Below are positions 25,201 through 32,756 of a stretch of 41,822 bases of DNA, piece by piece. The translations under genes were made by a program, and so were the position numbers. The stretch lies in NCBI GenBank assembly GCA_029287535.1, contig JARFQY010000004.1, positions 1 through 41,822 of the forward strand, given 5' to 3'. Position 1 is the first letter of the stretch. Every line of letters starts with the position of its first letter. Origin of the DNA: Filomicrobium sp. GTDB taxonomy: Bacteria > Pseudomonadota > Alphaproteobacteria > Rhizobiales > Hyphomicrobiaceae. Below the pieces are notes generated by a model, which had not been told where the DNA came from, ran no database searches, and saw only the letters and a program-made list of their open reading frames with translations.

Positions 25201-25492
25201 CGGCCTTTGTTTTGGGAAGTCCCAACAGCGTCGTGGACAACGGATACGTGACGAGGTCTTCCACGATTTGCGGCGACTGCCCCGAGAACTCCGTGCGGAT
25301 AATGACCTGCGTGTCGGTTAGGTCAGGGATCGCGTCGAGGGGCATCTTCTTGATCGCCAGCCATCCCATGATCACCAGAGTAAGCGCAGCGACCAGAACA
25401 AGAATCTGGTTTCTGGCGGACCACTCGATTACGCCCGCAACGGTCGACTTCGTCGGATCGTGTCCCGTGAAGTCTTGTGGTGTCGTGTTCAT
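22280..25492 (-). CDS. cusA: Heavy-metal efflux RND pump, CusA/CzcA family
   Basis: This 1070-residue inner-membrane proton-driven pump has the usual HME-RND layout: a first membrane helix (about 30-48), two large periplasmic loops and two groups of membrane helices (about 345-540 and 880-1050). The TM4 proton-relay region is GAMVDASIVMVENAHRKL. The three Met that bind Cu(I)/Ag(I) in CusA appear to be kept, in GELLYMPTTLPG, MIETWIKLKP and MISTGIRTPIGIKISG, so monovalent copper or silver is more likely than zinc or cobalt. It lies 29 bases after the adaptor gene, with GAGAG as ribosome-binding site. Confidence 0.95.
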   Translation of the reverse strand: MNTTPQDFTGHDPTKSTVAGVIEWSARNQILVLVAALTLVIMGWLAIKKMPLDAIPDLTDTQVIIRTEFSGQSPQIVEDLVTYPLSTTLLGLPKTKAVRGFSLFGTSFVYVIFEDDVDQYWARSRVIEALSTVSGSLPENANPQLGPDATGVGWIYQYAVVDRSGKRDLAQLRSLQDWFLKFELATVPGVSEVASVGGFVKEYQVLLDPNRLRAYDVPLSRIVEAVKAASSEVGGRVIEQAETELIIRSTGYVQNLSQLKDVVVYSSGGTPVLLSDVANVVEGPELRRGVVELGGQGEVVSGIIVMRSGENALNVIERVKQKIASLQAGLPEGVEIITVYDRAPLIEGAVRYLTRKLIEEGLVVALVCFVFLLHVRSAFVAIITLPLGVLAAFVVMAEQGITANIMSLGGIAIAIGAMVDASIVMVENAHRKLSLMPKDTTAEARRDAVILAAKEVGPGLFFSLLIITVSFLPVFALTGQSYRLFAPLAYTKTYAMAFAAILSVTLVPVLMLWFVRGRLLKEMQNPVNWLFVKTYRPLLRFALKGRWLVLLLAFAIIASVAYPISKTGSEFMPALYEGELLYMPTTLPGVSISKAKEVLAQTNRLIGTVPEVERVFGKLGRADTATDPAPISMIETWIKLKPQTEWRPGLSKQALIAELDQRTKLPGVVNSWGYPIKIRMDMISTGIRTPIGIKISGDDLQTIERVALAVEAAVKKVSGTRSAFADRVQGGKYLEIRPNRRELARRNIDLAVFQSVIQTALGGKKLAESVQGRERYNIILRYDRPFRETTEQIGDILIPTPIGQHIPLAEVADIEYVDGPPLVRSENARLTGWVFVDIADRDIGSYVADAQQTIAQSVDLPPGYAIAWSGQFEQMQEARERLAIAIPAVVLIIFVLLMLHFGKLDRTFIIMLSLPFGLVGGLWAVYLAGYNFSVAVAVGFIALGGIAVETAVVMLLYIDAQVREQPPRSLRELHDAVVTGAAMRVRPKLMTVLVIVAGLAPIFFSEGLGSDVMRRIALPMLGGMASTTLLTLFVVPVIYFLWEGRRFSSHSNNWRPENRTPTRGAVQPAE

Positions 25493-25521
25493 GAAAGAAC
25501 TCTCTGGAAGCGAACGTGCAA

Positions 25522-27267
25522 TCAGTGGTGACGATGACCTTGCATGGCTGGAGCCATCTTTGGCGACGTCGTTTGCTTGCTCTCCGTCGGGGCCCGATTC
25601 GCACCACCGGGGTCAGCACCGGGCAACGCGATCAACGATGACGGCCCATCGCCGAACGGGTTAAGCTGTCCGCCTCCCAGTTGAAGCCACATCCGGCCGG
25701 AAGCGCTGTCCTTGTGCAATGCGACCTTCTTTTCCCGGTAATGCTCCGGAGCGCCTTCTCGAATCCAAGGGGCTAGCGCCGCGACCAGCTGGGCGAGCGC
25801 CACTGAAGTCTCGCTTTCAGCCTTCGATGCTTGCGCTTTGCGAATTGCGGTAACGGCATCCTCCATCACAAAGGCGAGCCGGGTGTGCTGGAAGGCGGGC
25901 CATAGCAGCGTTTTCACTTCAATCGCGGGGTCAAGATACTTCGGCTCCAACTCGTAGCCGTCGACCAGGGCTTCATGGATATAGAGCGCCGCGTCAACGA
26001 AGTGGTCGAGCATCGCGAATTGCGTCGTGTTCAGTTTCAAAAGCGACAGTGGTAGTTGCAGTCGTTCGAGTTTGCGGAAGCTCTCACGCAGTGCGCTTTC
26101 CGAGTCGATGAGGAACTGTCCGGACACAACGATGTCGTCACCGGCCTCGATTTCACCGCTAACTTCCGTCCAGCGGCCCGAAATGAGACCCGTTTTCACA
26201 GCACGCGGCTCGAAGCGTCCTCCGCCAAGTGACGCCACGATGTAGCGCCCCCCACCGCTCTTCAAAATGGCTTCTGATGGCACGGCAAGGCGCTGATGAC
26301 TGTCCACTTCAAACGCCACGTCCGCATAGGCGCCGGGTCGGAGTTGGCGGTCTTCATTGTTGAGCACCAGCCTCACTTGCCCGGTGCGGGTGTTGCGGTC
26401 GACAGTCGGATAAACATACTCCACCTTGGCGAATAATTCCCGGCCGGGGATGTTGGGAAACGTAATGCGCGCGGAGGTTCCCGGCTGGATGAACGTCAGG
26501 TCCTTTTCCGAGACGCTCACCATGAGCCAGACTTGGGAATAGTCTTGAATGCGGGTCAGCATGGTCCCGCGCTTTACGTAGCTTCCAGGCCGCAAATCGA
26601 TCATGGCTACCGTCCCGTCGCGATCTGCGTAGTAGGGAACGAACTCCATAACTTCGCGGTTGCGCTCCAGCTGCTCAATCGCCCGCTCCTGCATGCCGAA
26701 TGCCTTAAGCCGGGTCTTGATCGAGGTGATGCGAGTGCGGCTGCGCCCCTTAAGGGCATCGAGATAATCCCGCTGGGACACTATGAATTCCGGCGCGTAG
26801 AGGGTGAACAGGAGGTCGCTCTTTCTGACTTCGTCACCCACAGCGCGGATTCGGAGTTCCTCGACCCAGGCTTCCGTGCGCGCGGACATGTCCGTCTGCA
26901 AACGCTCATTCTCCGCGATGAGGCCAAAGCTCCGTATGATGCGGCCGAAGCTCGTTCTCTCCGCTTTGGCGATCCGGACCCCCATCGTTTGCAGGGTCTC
27001 GGGAGGCACGACGATGGCTGTCCGTTGTGGTCGGCCGGACGCCGCATTGCCACCGGCCCCGGTTTCAAGCTTCACAAGGTCCATGCCGCAGATGGGGCAG
27101 CTTCCTGAATCGTTGGCGATGTAATGGGGATGCATCGGGCAAGTCCATTTGAATTTGACCTTGTCCCCTTTGGATTCGGCGGCCTTAAGCCCACCCGAAA
27201 CGAGCGGGAAAGGCGAGGCAGTTAGCAACGAAGCGATGACGGCGAAGTAAAGCAGGCGGCTTTTCAT
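25522..27267 (-). CDS. cusB: RND periplasmic adaptor CusB with heavy-metal-binding domain
   Basis: This membrane-fusion protein links the CusA pump to an outer-membrane channel. From ATG 27267 (AGGGGA upstream) it has 581 residues. A signal peptide comes first, then an N-terminal metal-binding domain WTCPMHPHYIANDSGSCPICGMDLV (about 39-63), then the beta-barrel, lipoyl and alpha-hairpin parts ending with GLISGRWTEVSGEIEAGDDIVVSGQFLIDSES. An extra C-terminal domain of about 150 residues, ending in a His-rich tail (QGHRHH), is not in E. coli CusB and resembles the DUF3347-type extension. It may bind additional metal. Confidence 0.93.
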   Translation of the reverse strand: MKSRLLYFAVIASLLTASPFPLVSGGLKAAESKGDKVKFKWTCPMHPHYIANDSGSCPICGMDLVKLETGAGGNAASGRPQRTAIVVPPETLQTMGVRIAKAERTSFGRIIRSFGLIAENERLQTDMSARTEAWVEELRIRAVGDEVRKSDLLFTLYAPEFIVSQRDYLDALKGRSRTRITSIKTRLKAFGMQERAIEQLERNREVMEFVPYYADRDGTVAMIDLRPGSYVKRGTMLTRIQDYSQVWLMVSVSEKDLTFIQPGTSARITFPNIPGRELFAKVEYVYPTVDRNTRTGQVRLVLNNEDRQLRPGAYADVAFEVDSHQRLAVPSEAILKSGGGRYIVASLGGGRFEPRAVKTGLISGRWTEVSGEIEAGDDIVVSGQFLIDSESALRESFRKLERLQLPLSLLKLNTTQFAMLDHFVDAALYIHEALVDGYELEPKYLDPAIEVKTLLWPAFQHTRLAFVMEDAVTAIRKAQASKAESETSVALAQLVAALAPWIREGAPEHYREKKVALHKDSASGRMWLQLGGGQLNPFGDGPSSLIALPGADPGGANRAPTESKQTTSPKMAPAMQGHRHH

Positions 27268-27370
27268 CGATGGTCCCCTGAAGATGTTCAATCGCCTGGC
27301 GTGCAAATGCCAGGGCACGACCACACTGGCTTCATCGCAGCCGGTGCAGCGTCAAATCTTCAAGGTTGAG

Positions 27371-27829
27371 CTAGTTGCGTAACCGGGAGTTCAGCGCGAC
27401 GAGTCGTTCCGTGCCGCTGCCCGATCGAAGTCTATCTATGGGTGGCCCGGTAGGCCAGTAGGCGAATCTAACTTCGCGCAGATTGATGCCCGTCGCAGCG
27501 AGCTGCATCCAATTGACCGGCACCGCCTTGGTTGCCTTTTGCACGGTGCTGCTGGTTTCAGGAATCAGCTTGTCGGCAATCAGATCCAGGCAAGTGGCGA
27601 TGCACTCCAGTGTCTTCTCGGACGGCTGAAGCTCATGATGTTTGGAATGGTGGAGCGGATCGTCATCGCCCGTGGCATGACCATGATGGCCGGCCATTGT
27701 GCCGTGGGGTCCAGTCTGAACCAGCGTCGCCGGGTCGAAGGCTGACCGCGGCATGACTCCAGCCACGACGCTCATCCAAACGAGGACGGCGGCAAGAAGG
27801 TGGCCTAGGATGTGACGGGGTCGGGCCAT
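27371..27829 (-). CDS. Exported His-rich protein, first gene of the cus operon
   Basis: This 152-residue protein has a signal peptide or anchor (about 8-27, LGHLLAAVLVWMSVVAGVMP). A His-rich segment follows, GTMAGHHGHATGDDDPLHHSKHHEL (about 44-68), and then a CIATCLDLIAD block with two Cys. Composition and position, 103 bases upstream of cusB in the same direction, suggest a periplasmic metal-binding accessory of the efflux system. No outer-membrane factor gene is present, and this protein is far too small to be one. It somewhat recalls DUF2946-type proteins found with copper genes. Confidence 0.7.
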   Translation of the reverse strand: MARPRHILGHLLAAVLVWMSVVAGVMPRSAFDPATLVQTGPHGTMAGHHGHATGDDDPLHHSKHHELQPSEKTLECIATCLDLIADKLIPETSSTVQKATKAVPVNWMQLAATGINLREVRFAYWPTGPPIDRLRSGSGTERLVALNSRLRN

Positions 27830-28027
27830 TCAGTTACAGCAATCTCCGGATCCAGACTCGCTTCAATTGATCTGCTAGCACCATTTACGTCAAGCCCGAA
27901 TCTATTAACGGCAACAATACCACGCATACTGTGACAGAAAGCAACGAATGCCCGCTCCCGACCTAAGCTGCTGTCAAATGCCCGCTTTTGAGCTGAGAGC
28001 GGAAACGGCCTAGGCCGTGATCGTCGG

Positions 28028-28204
28028 ATGACACTCACTTCCCCGCCCGCGCCTATCGCGCGCCAGATCACCGCGCGGGCGCTCGCGCTCTATGGCGCTA
28101 ACCTCGATGCCTGTCGCACGTCGCCCCCGGTCCGGGCTGCGGTCCAGGCAGCGATGGGCCAGGTGGAGACGGTCCGGACCCTGTGTGGTATCACGGCCAA
28201 ATGA
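28028..28204 (+). CDS. Possible 58-residue protein coupled to the reductase gene
   Basis: A GC-rich frame of 58 codons (opening MTLTSPPAPIARQITARALALYG) ends with TGA overlapping the ATG of the following gene as ATGA. The overlap and third-position GC favour coding, but there is no clear ribosome-binding site and no family match. It could be a remnant of a longer gene. Confidence 0.35.
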   Translation: MTLTSPPAPIARQITARALALYGANLDACRTSPPVRAAVQAAMGQVETVRTLCGITAK

Positions 28205-28734
28205 TAACAGGGCATGTATTCATAGCGACCAGTTTGGACGGCTACTTGGCACGCCGTGACGGTGATCTCGATTGGCTGATGAAACAAAAGACTGCCGGAG
28301 AGGAGCACGGCTTCGCTGCCCTTATGGACGCCGTCGATGGCCTCGTCATGGGACGAGCTACGTTTCAGAAGGTCCTGTCGTTCGGTGAATGGCCTTACAC
28401 TAAACCGGTCGTTGTAATGAGCAGGTCGCTCACACCAGGAGACATTCCTGATCATCTTCGCAACAAGGTGCGATTATCTTCTCAAACGCCGAAAGCGATT
28501 ATGCAATCGCTTGATAAAGAAGGCTGGAAGGCAGCCTACGTTGATGGCGGAAAGCTCGTGCAATCATTTGTTCGCGACGGCCTCGTATCCGATATCACTT
28601 TGACCCGAGTCCCCATTCTGATTGGCGATGGTCTCCCGCTGTTCGGAGCCATCGATCGGGACATCGATCTGGAGCACGTCTCCACGGAGAGTTTTCCATC
28701 AGGCTTGGTCACGTCCAAGTATCGGGTCATCTGA
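28201..28734 (+). CDS. Dihydrofolate reductase-fold protein (RibD C-terminal family)
   Basis: This 177-residue cytosolic protein has the DHFR-like fold of the RibD C-terminal (YyaP/YwjB-like) family. It opens HVFIATSLDGYLARRDGDLDWLM, has the nucleotide-binding GLVMGRATFQKVL block (about 49-61), and ends with AAYVDGGKLVQSFVRDGLVSDITLTRVPILIGDGLPLFG. Such stand-alone members are NADPH-binding reductases of unknown substrate, not the folate enzyme itself. ATG 28201 overlaps the upstream short frame. It is convergent with the ccmI gene. Confidence 0.88.
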   Translation: MITGHVFIATSLDGYLARRDGDLDWLMKQKTAGEEHGFAALMDAVDGLVMGRATFQKVLSFGEWPYTKPVVVMSRSLTPGDIPDHLRNKVRLSSQTPKAIMQSLDKEGWKAAYVDGGKLVQSFVRDGLVSDITLTRVPILIGDGLPLFGAIDRDIDLEHVSTESFPSGLVTSKYRVI

Positions 28735-28793
28735 CATGTGCGGGACCGCTTAGGGTCATTTGCGACGAGCAACGATTGTCCGCTGCCTAGCCT

Positions 28794-30242
28794 TTACTGC
28801 TTGGCGGCCCCAACCTCCGCCTTCGCGGCAAGGAGTTTCCCGGCCTCGCTTTGAAGTCGTGACAGCACCGCCGCGTCGTCCTTGAAATGCGACATGGCCG
28901 TCTCGTATGACTTCCGCGCTTTGGGCACATCACCCGTGACCGTATAAGAACGCACGAGCATGATCCAACCGTCTGGGTTGTTGGGGTTCGCTTCAAGTTT
29001 TGCGGCAAGCCCAGCGACCATTCCGCGGATCAGATTGTCCTGTTCGGATTGGCTCAACTTCGACGTCGCTGCGACATCCGCGTCAGTTGGCCCCTTCGTC
29101 TTCGGCGACTCGATCAGGTCGAGGCCCAGCCGCCGGGCCGTCTCGCCAAACTTCCCAAGCACGAACGGTGCCGCGGCGAAATTCTTGCGGCCATTCTCCA
29201 AAGCCTCCACGGCTTTCGAATTCTGGCCGGCAGCCGCATTGAGCTCCGCGAGTTCAATCCAGCCCTTGTAGTCTTTTGGATCTTTCGCGACGTTTTCTTC
29301 GATCTCAGAAATTCTCGCGAGTGTCGCACTCTTATCAACCGGACTACCGTTGGCCTTCGCGATTTCAGCTGGTGTGGCGTCGGGCAGATATTTTGTTACA
29401 TCGCGCTTGGTGAACTTCGACATGTTGATAATGTCACGGCGCACAATCCGCACCCACGGCGCGCCGGGTTTCGAGTCCTTGTAGAGCGCCGCCCAGTCAT
29501 CGAGGGCTCCCGTGAAGTCCTGAGCTTGAGCCTTGGACAGCGCGATGTAGTAGCGGGCTCTGGGATCAGGCGCCTTCTGCAATATCTGCTGGAAGATGAG
29601 CTTGGCCGCTTTCGGGACCTTGTTTCCGTTGGCGAGGGTCATGGATTCCGCGTAGGACGAAAGCACCGTCGGCCGGTCGCCGGACAATTCGGCTGCCCTG
29701 CGATAGGCATCCGCTGCGGAGGCGTGATCGCCGGTTGCCGAATAGGTGCGGGCAAGCATCCACCAGTCTTGAAACGACTTCGGATCGGCCTTGGTCTTCT
29801 CGATCAGAACTTGAAGCTGGCTTTTCAGGTCTCCCGCGCTCGCTCGTTCATTCAAGAGCTTCTGTTTGCGGACTTCAAGTGGCTGATCGGGAGCGGCCGG
29901 ATCCCCGAGCCCGGCATAAACTGCGAGCGCCGACGCCATCGTCACGAGGGCAAGACACGCTGCAACCCTTGGAGAGCGGCGCGACACGGACAATCCTTCG
30001 CCCATTGACTTGGCGGCATTTAACGCGCGCATCTCGATTTCCTCGCGAGCGGCATCGTATTCCGCCTCACTGATAAGGCCGGCTTCGAGGTCACGTTTCA
30101 CTTCGTCGGCTTGGTCGCGGAAGATTGAGATGGCGCAATCAGCTTCATTCAACTCAACCTCTCCTCGGCGCAGGAATGGCCGTGCGATCCACACGCCGGC
30201 AGCGAGCGCTAGGGCAATTGTGAAGATCCAGACTCCGGTCAT
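28794..30242 (-). CDS. ccmI: Cytochrome c maturation protein CcmI (CycH/NrfG-like, TPR)
   Basis: CcmI is the membrane-bound TPR chaperone that hands apocytochrome c to the CcmF/CcmH heme lyase. The 482-residue protein starts at ATG 30242, overlapping the TGA of ccmH as ATGA. It has a first membrane helix (about 2-22), a cytoplasmic leucine-rich loop with QADEVKRDLEAGLISEAEYDAAREEIEMR, a second helix (about 92-112), and a long periplasmic part with several TPR-like repeats (DPKSFQDWWMLARTYSATGDHASAADAYRRA; NNPDGWIMLVRSYTVTGDVPKARKSYETA). It is longer than most CcmI, with additional TPR units, which might suit a large multiheme client. Confidence 0.92.
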   Translation of the reverse strand: MTGVWIFTIALALAAGVWIARPFLRRGEVELNEADCAISIFRDQADEVKRDLEAGLISEAEYDAAREEIEMRALNAAKSMGEGLSVSRRSPRVAACLALVTMASALAVYAGLGDPAAPDQPLEVRKQKLLNERASAGDLKSQLQVLIEKTKADPKSFQDWWMLARTYSATGDHASAADAYRRAAELSGDRPTVLSSYAESMTLANGNKVPKAAKLIFQQILQKAPDPRARYYIALSKAQAQDFTGALDDWAALYKDSKPGAPWVRIVRRDIINMSKFTKRDVTKYLPDATPAEIAKANGSPVDKSATLARISEIEENVAKDPKDYKGWIELAELNAAAGQNSKAVEALENGRKNFAAAPFVLGKFGETARRLGLDLIESPKTKGPTDADVAATSKLSQSEQDNLIRGMVAGLAAKLEANPNNPDGWIMLVRSYTVTGDVPKARKSYETAMSHFKDDAAVLSRLQSEAGKLLAAKAEVGAAKQ

Positions 30243-30760
30243 AGTTGCCCTCCCTCGAGAATGCGGCGAGCCGTGGCGCGTTCTTTGGTGGTCAGTCGTG
30301 GCGTTGCCGCCCTTTGATGGCGACCGCGATGATAAGAGAATGCGAGCATGGCACCAAACAGCCCGAGGGCCAGCGGTGCGAGCCAAAGCAGCACCGTATG
30401 GCTCCGCATCGGAGGCTGCAGCAGCACATAATCTCCGTAGCGTGCGGCGACGTAGTCGAGCACCTCGTCATCGCTATCGCCCGCCGTCATGCGCTCGCGC
30501 ACGAGAACACGAAGGTCCTTGGCTAAGCCGGCATTCGAATCGAAAATCGATTGGTTCTGGCAGACCAGACAGCGCAGGCTGCGCCCGATGTCACGGGCGC
30601 GAGCTTCCTGGGACGGGTCGGCGAACATTTCACCGGGGTCTATGGCCTCGGCCGGCGCTACGACAACAGCCAGGTTCGCGAGAACCAGCAAAAGGAGAAG
30701 GAACATCGACTGGGCTTGGCCCCACCATCTTCCCGGACGCACATTCACATGACTTGACAT
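30239..30760 (-). CDS. ccmH: Cytochrome c maturation protein CcmH (CycL/NrfF-like)
   Basis: This 173-residue thioredoxin-active subunit of the heme lyase reduces the Cys pair of apocytochrome c. It has an N-terminal signal/anchor (about 18-40), the conserved heme-lyase motif RCLVCQNQSIFDSNAGLAKDLR, and a C-terminal membrane helix (TVLLWLAPLALGLFGAMLAFSY). ATG 30760 lies ten bases after the ccmF stop, with AGGAAG as ribosome-binding site. It is the short form without a fused TPR domain, which is supplied by CcmI next door. Confidence 0.94.
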   Translation of the reverse strand: MSSHVNVRPGRWWGQAQSMFLLLLLVLANLAVVVAPAEAIDPGEMFADPSQEARARDIGRSLRCLVCQNQSIFDSNAGLAKDLRVLVRERMTAGDSDDEVLDYVAARYGDYVLLQPPMRSHTVLLWLAPLALGLFGAMLAFSYHRGRHQRAATPRLTTKERATARRILEGGQL

Positions 30761-30770
30761 TACGCGCTTC

Positions 30771-32756
30771 CTATTCGGCCGGCTGGAGTACAAGTTTGGG
30801 TTTCCGCGCCGGCGTAGGCGCGCCGACACGCAGGCGCCGATCGGTGAGCGAGATCAGTCCAGACAAAGCGATCATCAGAGCGCCAAGCCACATCCAAGGG
30901 ACACCCGGGTTGTAGTAATAACGGGTGACGAATGCGTTCTTGCCGTTCGGGTCACCGAGGACGGCGTACAGGTCGCCATGCCATAGGGTGGAGATCGCAG
31001 CTTCCGTCGTCGGTTTCTTCTCGACCGGGTACCAGCGGCGCTCGGGGAACAGAAGCTGCACCAGTTGACCGTCTTGCTCCACTTTGATGGTGGCGATGGA
31101 GGCCTGGTAGTTCGGTCCTTTTGCTTGGCCGACATCGGCCAGCGTGAAGGTGTAACCACCGACAGTCACCGGTTTTCCGATTTCGTGGATCTGGATCTCT
31201 TCGACACGCCAGATCGAAATTGCCACAACGCCGGCGGCCGCAACGGCGACACCAATGTGCGCGAGATAAAGCCCCCACGTGGAGCGCGGCAGTCCCATCA
31301 CGCGTTGCGTTGCCACGGCCAGCGTGGCACCGGGGAGGCCGGCACGGCGACCGAGGTCGATTGCGCTGGCGGCAACCAGCCACAGGGCGACGGCAATACC
31401 AAACAGTCCTGCGGGCTCGCTAAGCCCCAACGCGATGGCAACCACCAGGGTGCCCACCACAGCGACCGCAAGCGTCAGTAGGCAGTACTTGAGAAGCGGA
31501 CCAAGGCGCGCCTTTTTCCAACTCAGAAACGTGCCGGCTCCGGCCGCGACCATGACGAGTGCGAACACGGGTAGGAACGTCATGTTGAAGTATGGCGCCC
31601 CAACGGTGATCTTTTGACCGGTCAAAGCGTCAAGAAAGACCGGGTAGAGCGTGCCGACAAACACAATTCCGGTTGCCACCGCCAAAAGAAGGTTGTTGAG
31701 CAGGAGACCGCCTTCTCGAGAAACGGGTTCGAACTGGCCGCCTTCTTGAATGGCCGGCGCGCGCCAAGCGAAAAGCGCCAGGCTGCCGCCAATGTAGAGC
31801 GCCAAGAGACCGAGGATGAAAGAGCCCCGAGCTGGGTCGGTGGCGAATGCATGCACCGACGAAAGGATGCCCGAACGCACGAGGAACGTTCCAATCAGGC
31901 TCAGCCCGAAGGTAAAGATCGCAAGCAGGATCGTCCACTTGACGAGCGCAAATCGCTTTTCGACCACGATCGCTGAATGCAGCAATGCAGTGCCCAGCAG
32001 CCACGGCATGAAGGATGCGTTCTCGACAGGGTCCCAGAACCAGAAGCCGCCCCAGCCAAGCTCGTAGTAGGCCCACCATGATCCCAGCGCGATACCCGCG
32101 GTAAGCCCGGACCATGCGAGCAAGACCCATGGCCGCATCCAACGCGCCCAGGACGGATCGATGCGACCACTTATCAGCGCGGCAACGGCGAAAGAGAACG
32201 CCGTCGAGAAGCCGACATAGCCGACATAAAGCAGCGGCGGATGCAGGGCGACGCCGAGATCCTGAAGCAAAGGGTTCATGCCGTTGCCGTCGAGCGGTGG
32301 CATCGCTACGCGCTGGAATGGGTTCGATGTCAGCAGAATGAACGCGAGAAAGCCAACACCAATCATGGCTTGAACGGCAAGCACCGTTGACCGGAACCTA
32401 ACCGGCACGGCTCCGCCGAATATCGAGATCAGCAGGCCGAATAGCGCCAGTATCAGGACCCACAGCAGCATCGAACCCTCATGGTTCGCCCAGACGCCCG
32501 AGACCTTGTAGATGAGTGGCTTCGCCGAGTGCGAGTTGAGTGCGACGTTGGCAACGGAAAAGTCGGAAACAACGTAGGCGTAGACGAGGGCACCGAAGGC
32601 GGTGGCGATTGCCGCGAATTGGACCTGAGCCGCATTGTCTGCAGCTTTCATCGCTGATGCTGATCCACTCCAAACGCCCCACAGTGGCAGCGTCATCTGT
32701 ATCAGGGCCGCAACCAGCGCCAGACATAATGCAAAGTGTCCGAGCTCAACGATCAT
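30771..32756 (-). CDS. ccmF: Cytochrome c heme lyase subunit CcmF (CycK/NrfE-like)
   Basis: CcmF is the integral membrane subunit that accepts heme from holo-CcmE and ligates it to apocytochrome c. The 661-residue protein has about 15 hydrophobic segments and the tryptophan-rich heme-binding WWD domain, WGGFWFWDPVENASFMPWLLGTALLHS (about 232-258). A periplasmic soluble loop lies near the C-terminus (YTFTLADVGQAKGPNYQASIATI). ATG 32756 follows a perfect AAAGGAGG seven bases upstream that lies inside the regulator gene, and overlaps that gene's TGA. No ccmE lies between ccmI and ccmF as in the usual rhizobial order. Confidence 0.95.
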   Translation of the reverse strand: MIVELGHFALCLALVAALIQMTLPLWGVWSGSASAMKAADNAAQVQFAAIATAFGALVYAYVVSDFSVANVALNSHSAKPLIYKVSGVWANHEGSMLLWVLILALFGLLISIFGGAVPVRFRSTVLAVQAMIGVGFLAFILLTSNPFQRVAMPPLDGNGMNPLLQDLGVALHPPLLYVGYVGFSTAFSFAVAALISGRIDPSWARWMRPWVLLAWSGLTAGIALGSWWAYYELGWGGFWFWDPVENASFMPWLLGTALLHSAIVVEKRFALVKWTILLAIFTFGLSLIGTFLVRSGILSSVHAFATDPARGSFILGLLALYIGGSLALFAWRAPAIQEGGQFEPVSREGGLLLNNLLLAVATGIVFVGTLYPVFLDALTGQKITVGAPYFNMTFLPVFALVMVAAGAGTFLSWKKARLGPLLKYCLLTLAVAVVGTLVVAIALGLSEPAGLFGIAVALWLVAASAIDLGRRAGLPGATLAVATQRVMGLPRSTWGLYLAHIGVAVAAAGVVAISIWRVEEIQIHEIGKPVTVGGYTFTLADVGQAKGPNYQASIATIKVEQDGQLVQLLFPERRWYPVEKKPTTEAAISTLWHGDLYAVLGDPNGKNAFVTRYYYNPGVPWMWLGALMIALSGLISLTDRRLRVGAPTPARKPKLVLQPAE

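Noticed and set aside
29049-30008. 319-codon rightward frame opposite ccmI
   Set aside because: It is the antisense shadow of a clear TPR/CcmI gene, with Arg-rich composition typical of reverse frames in GC-rich DNA.
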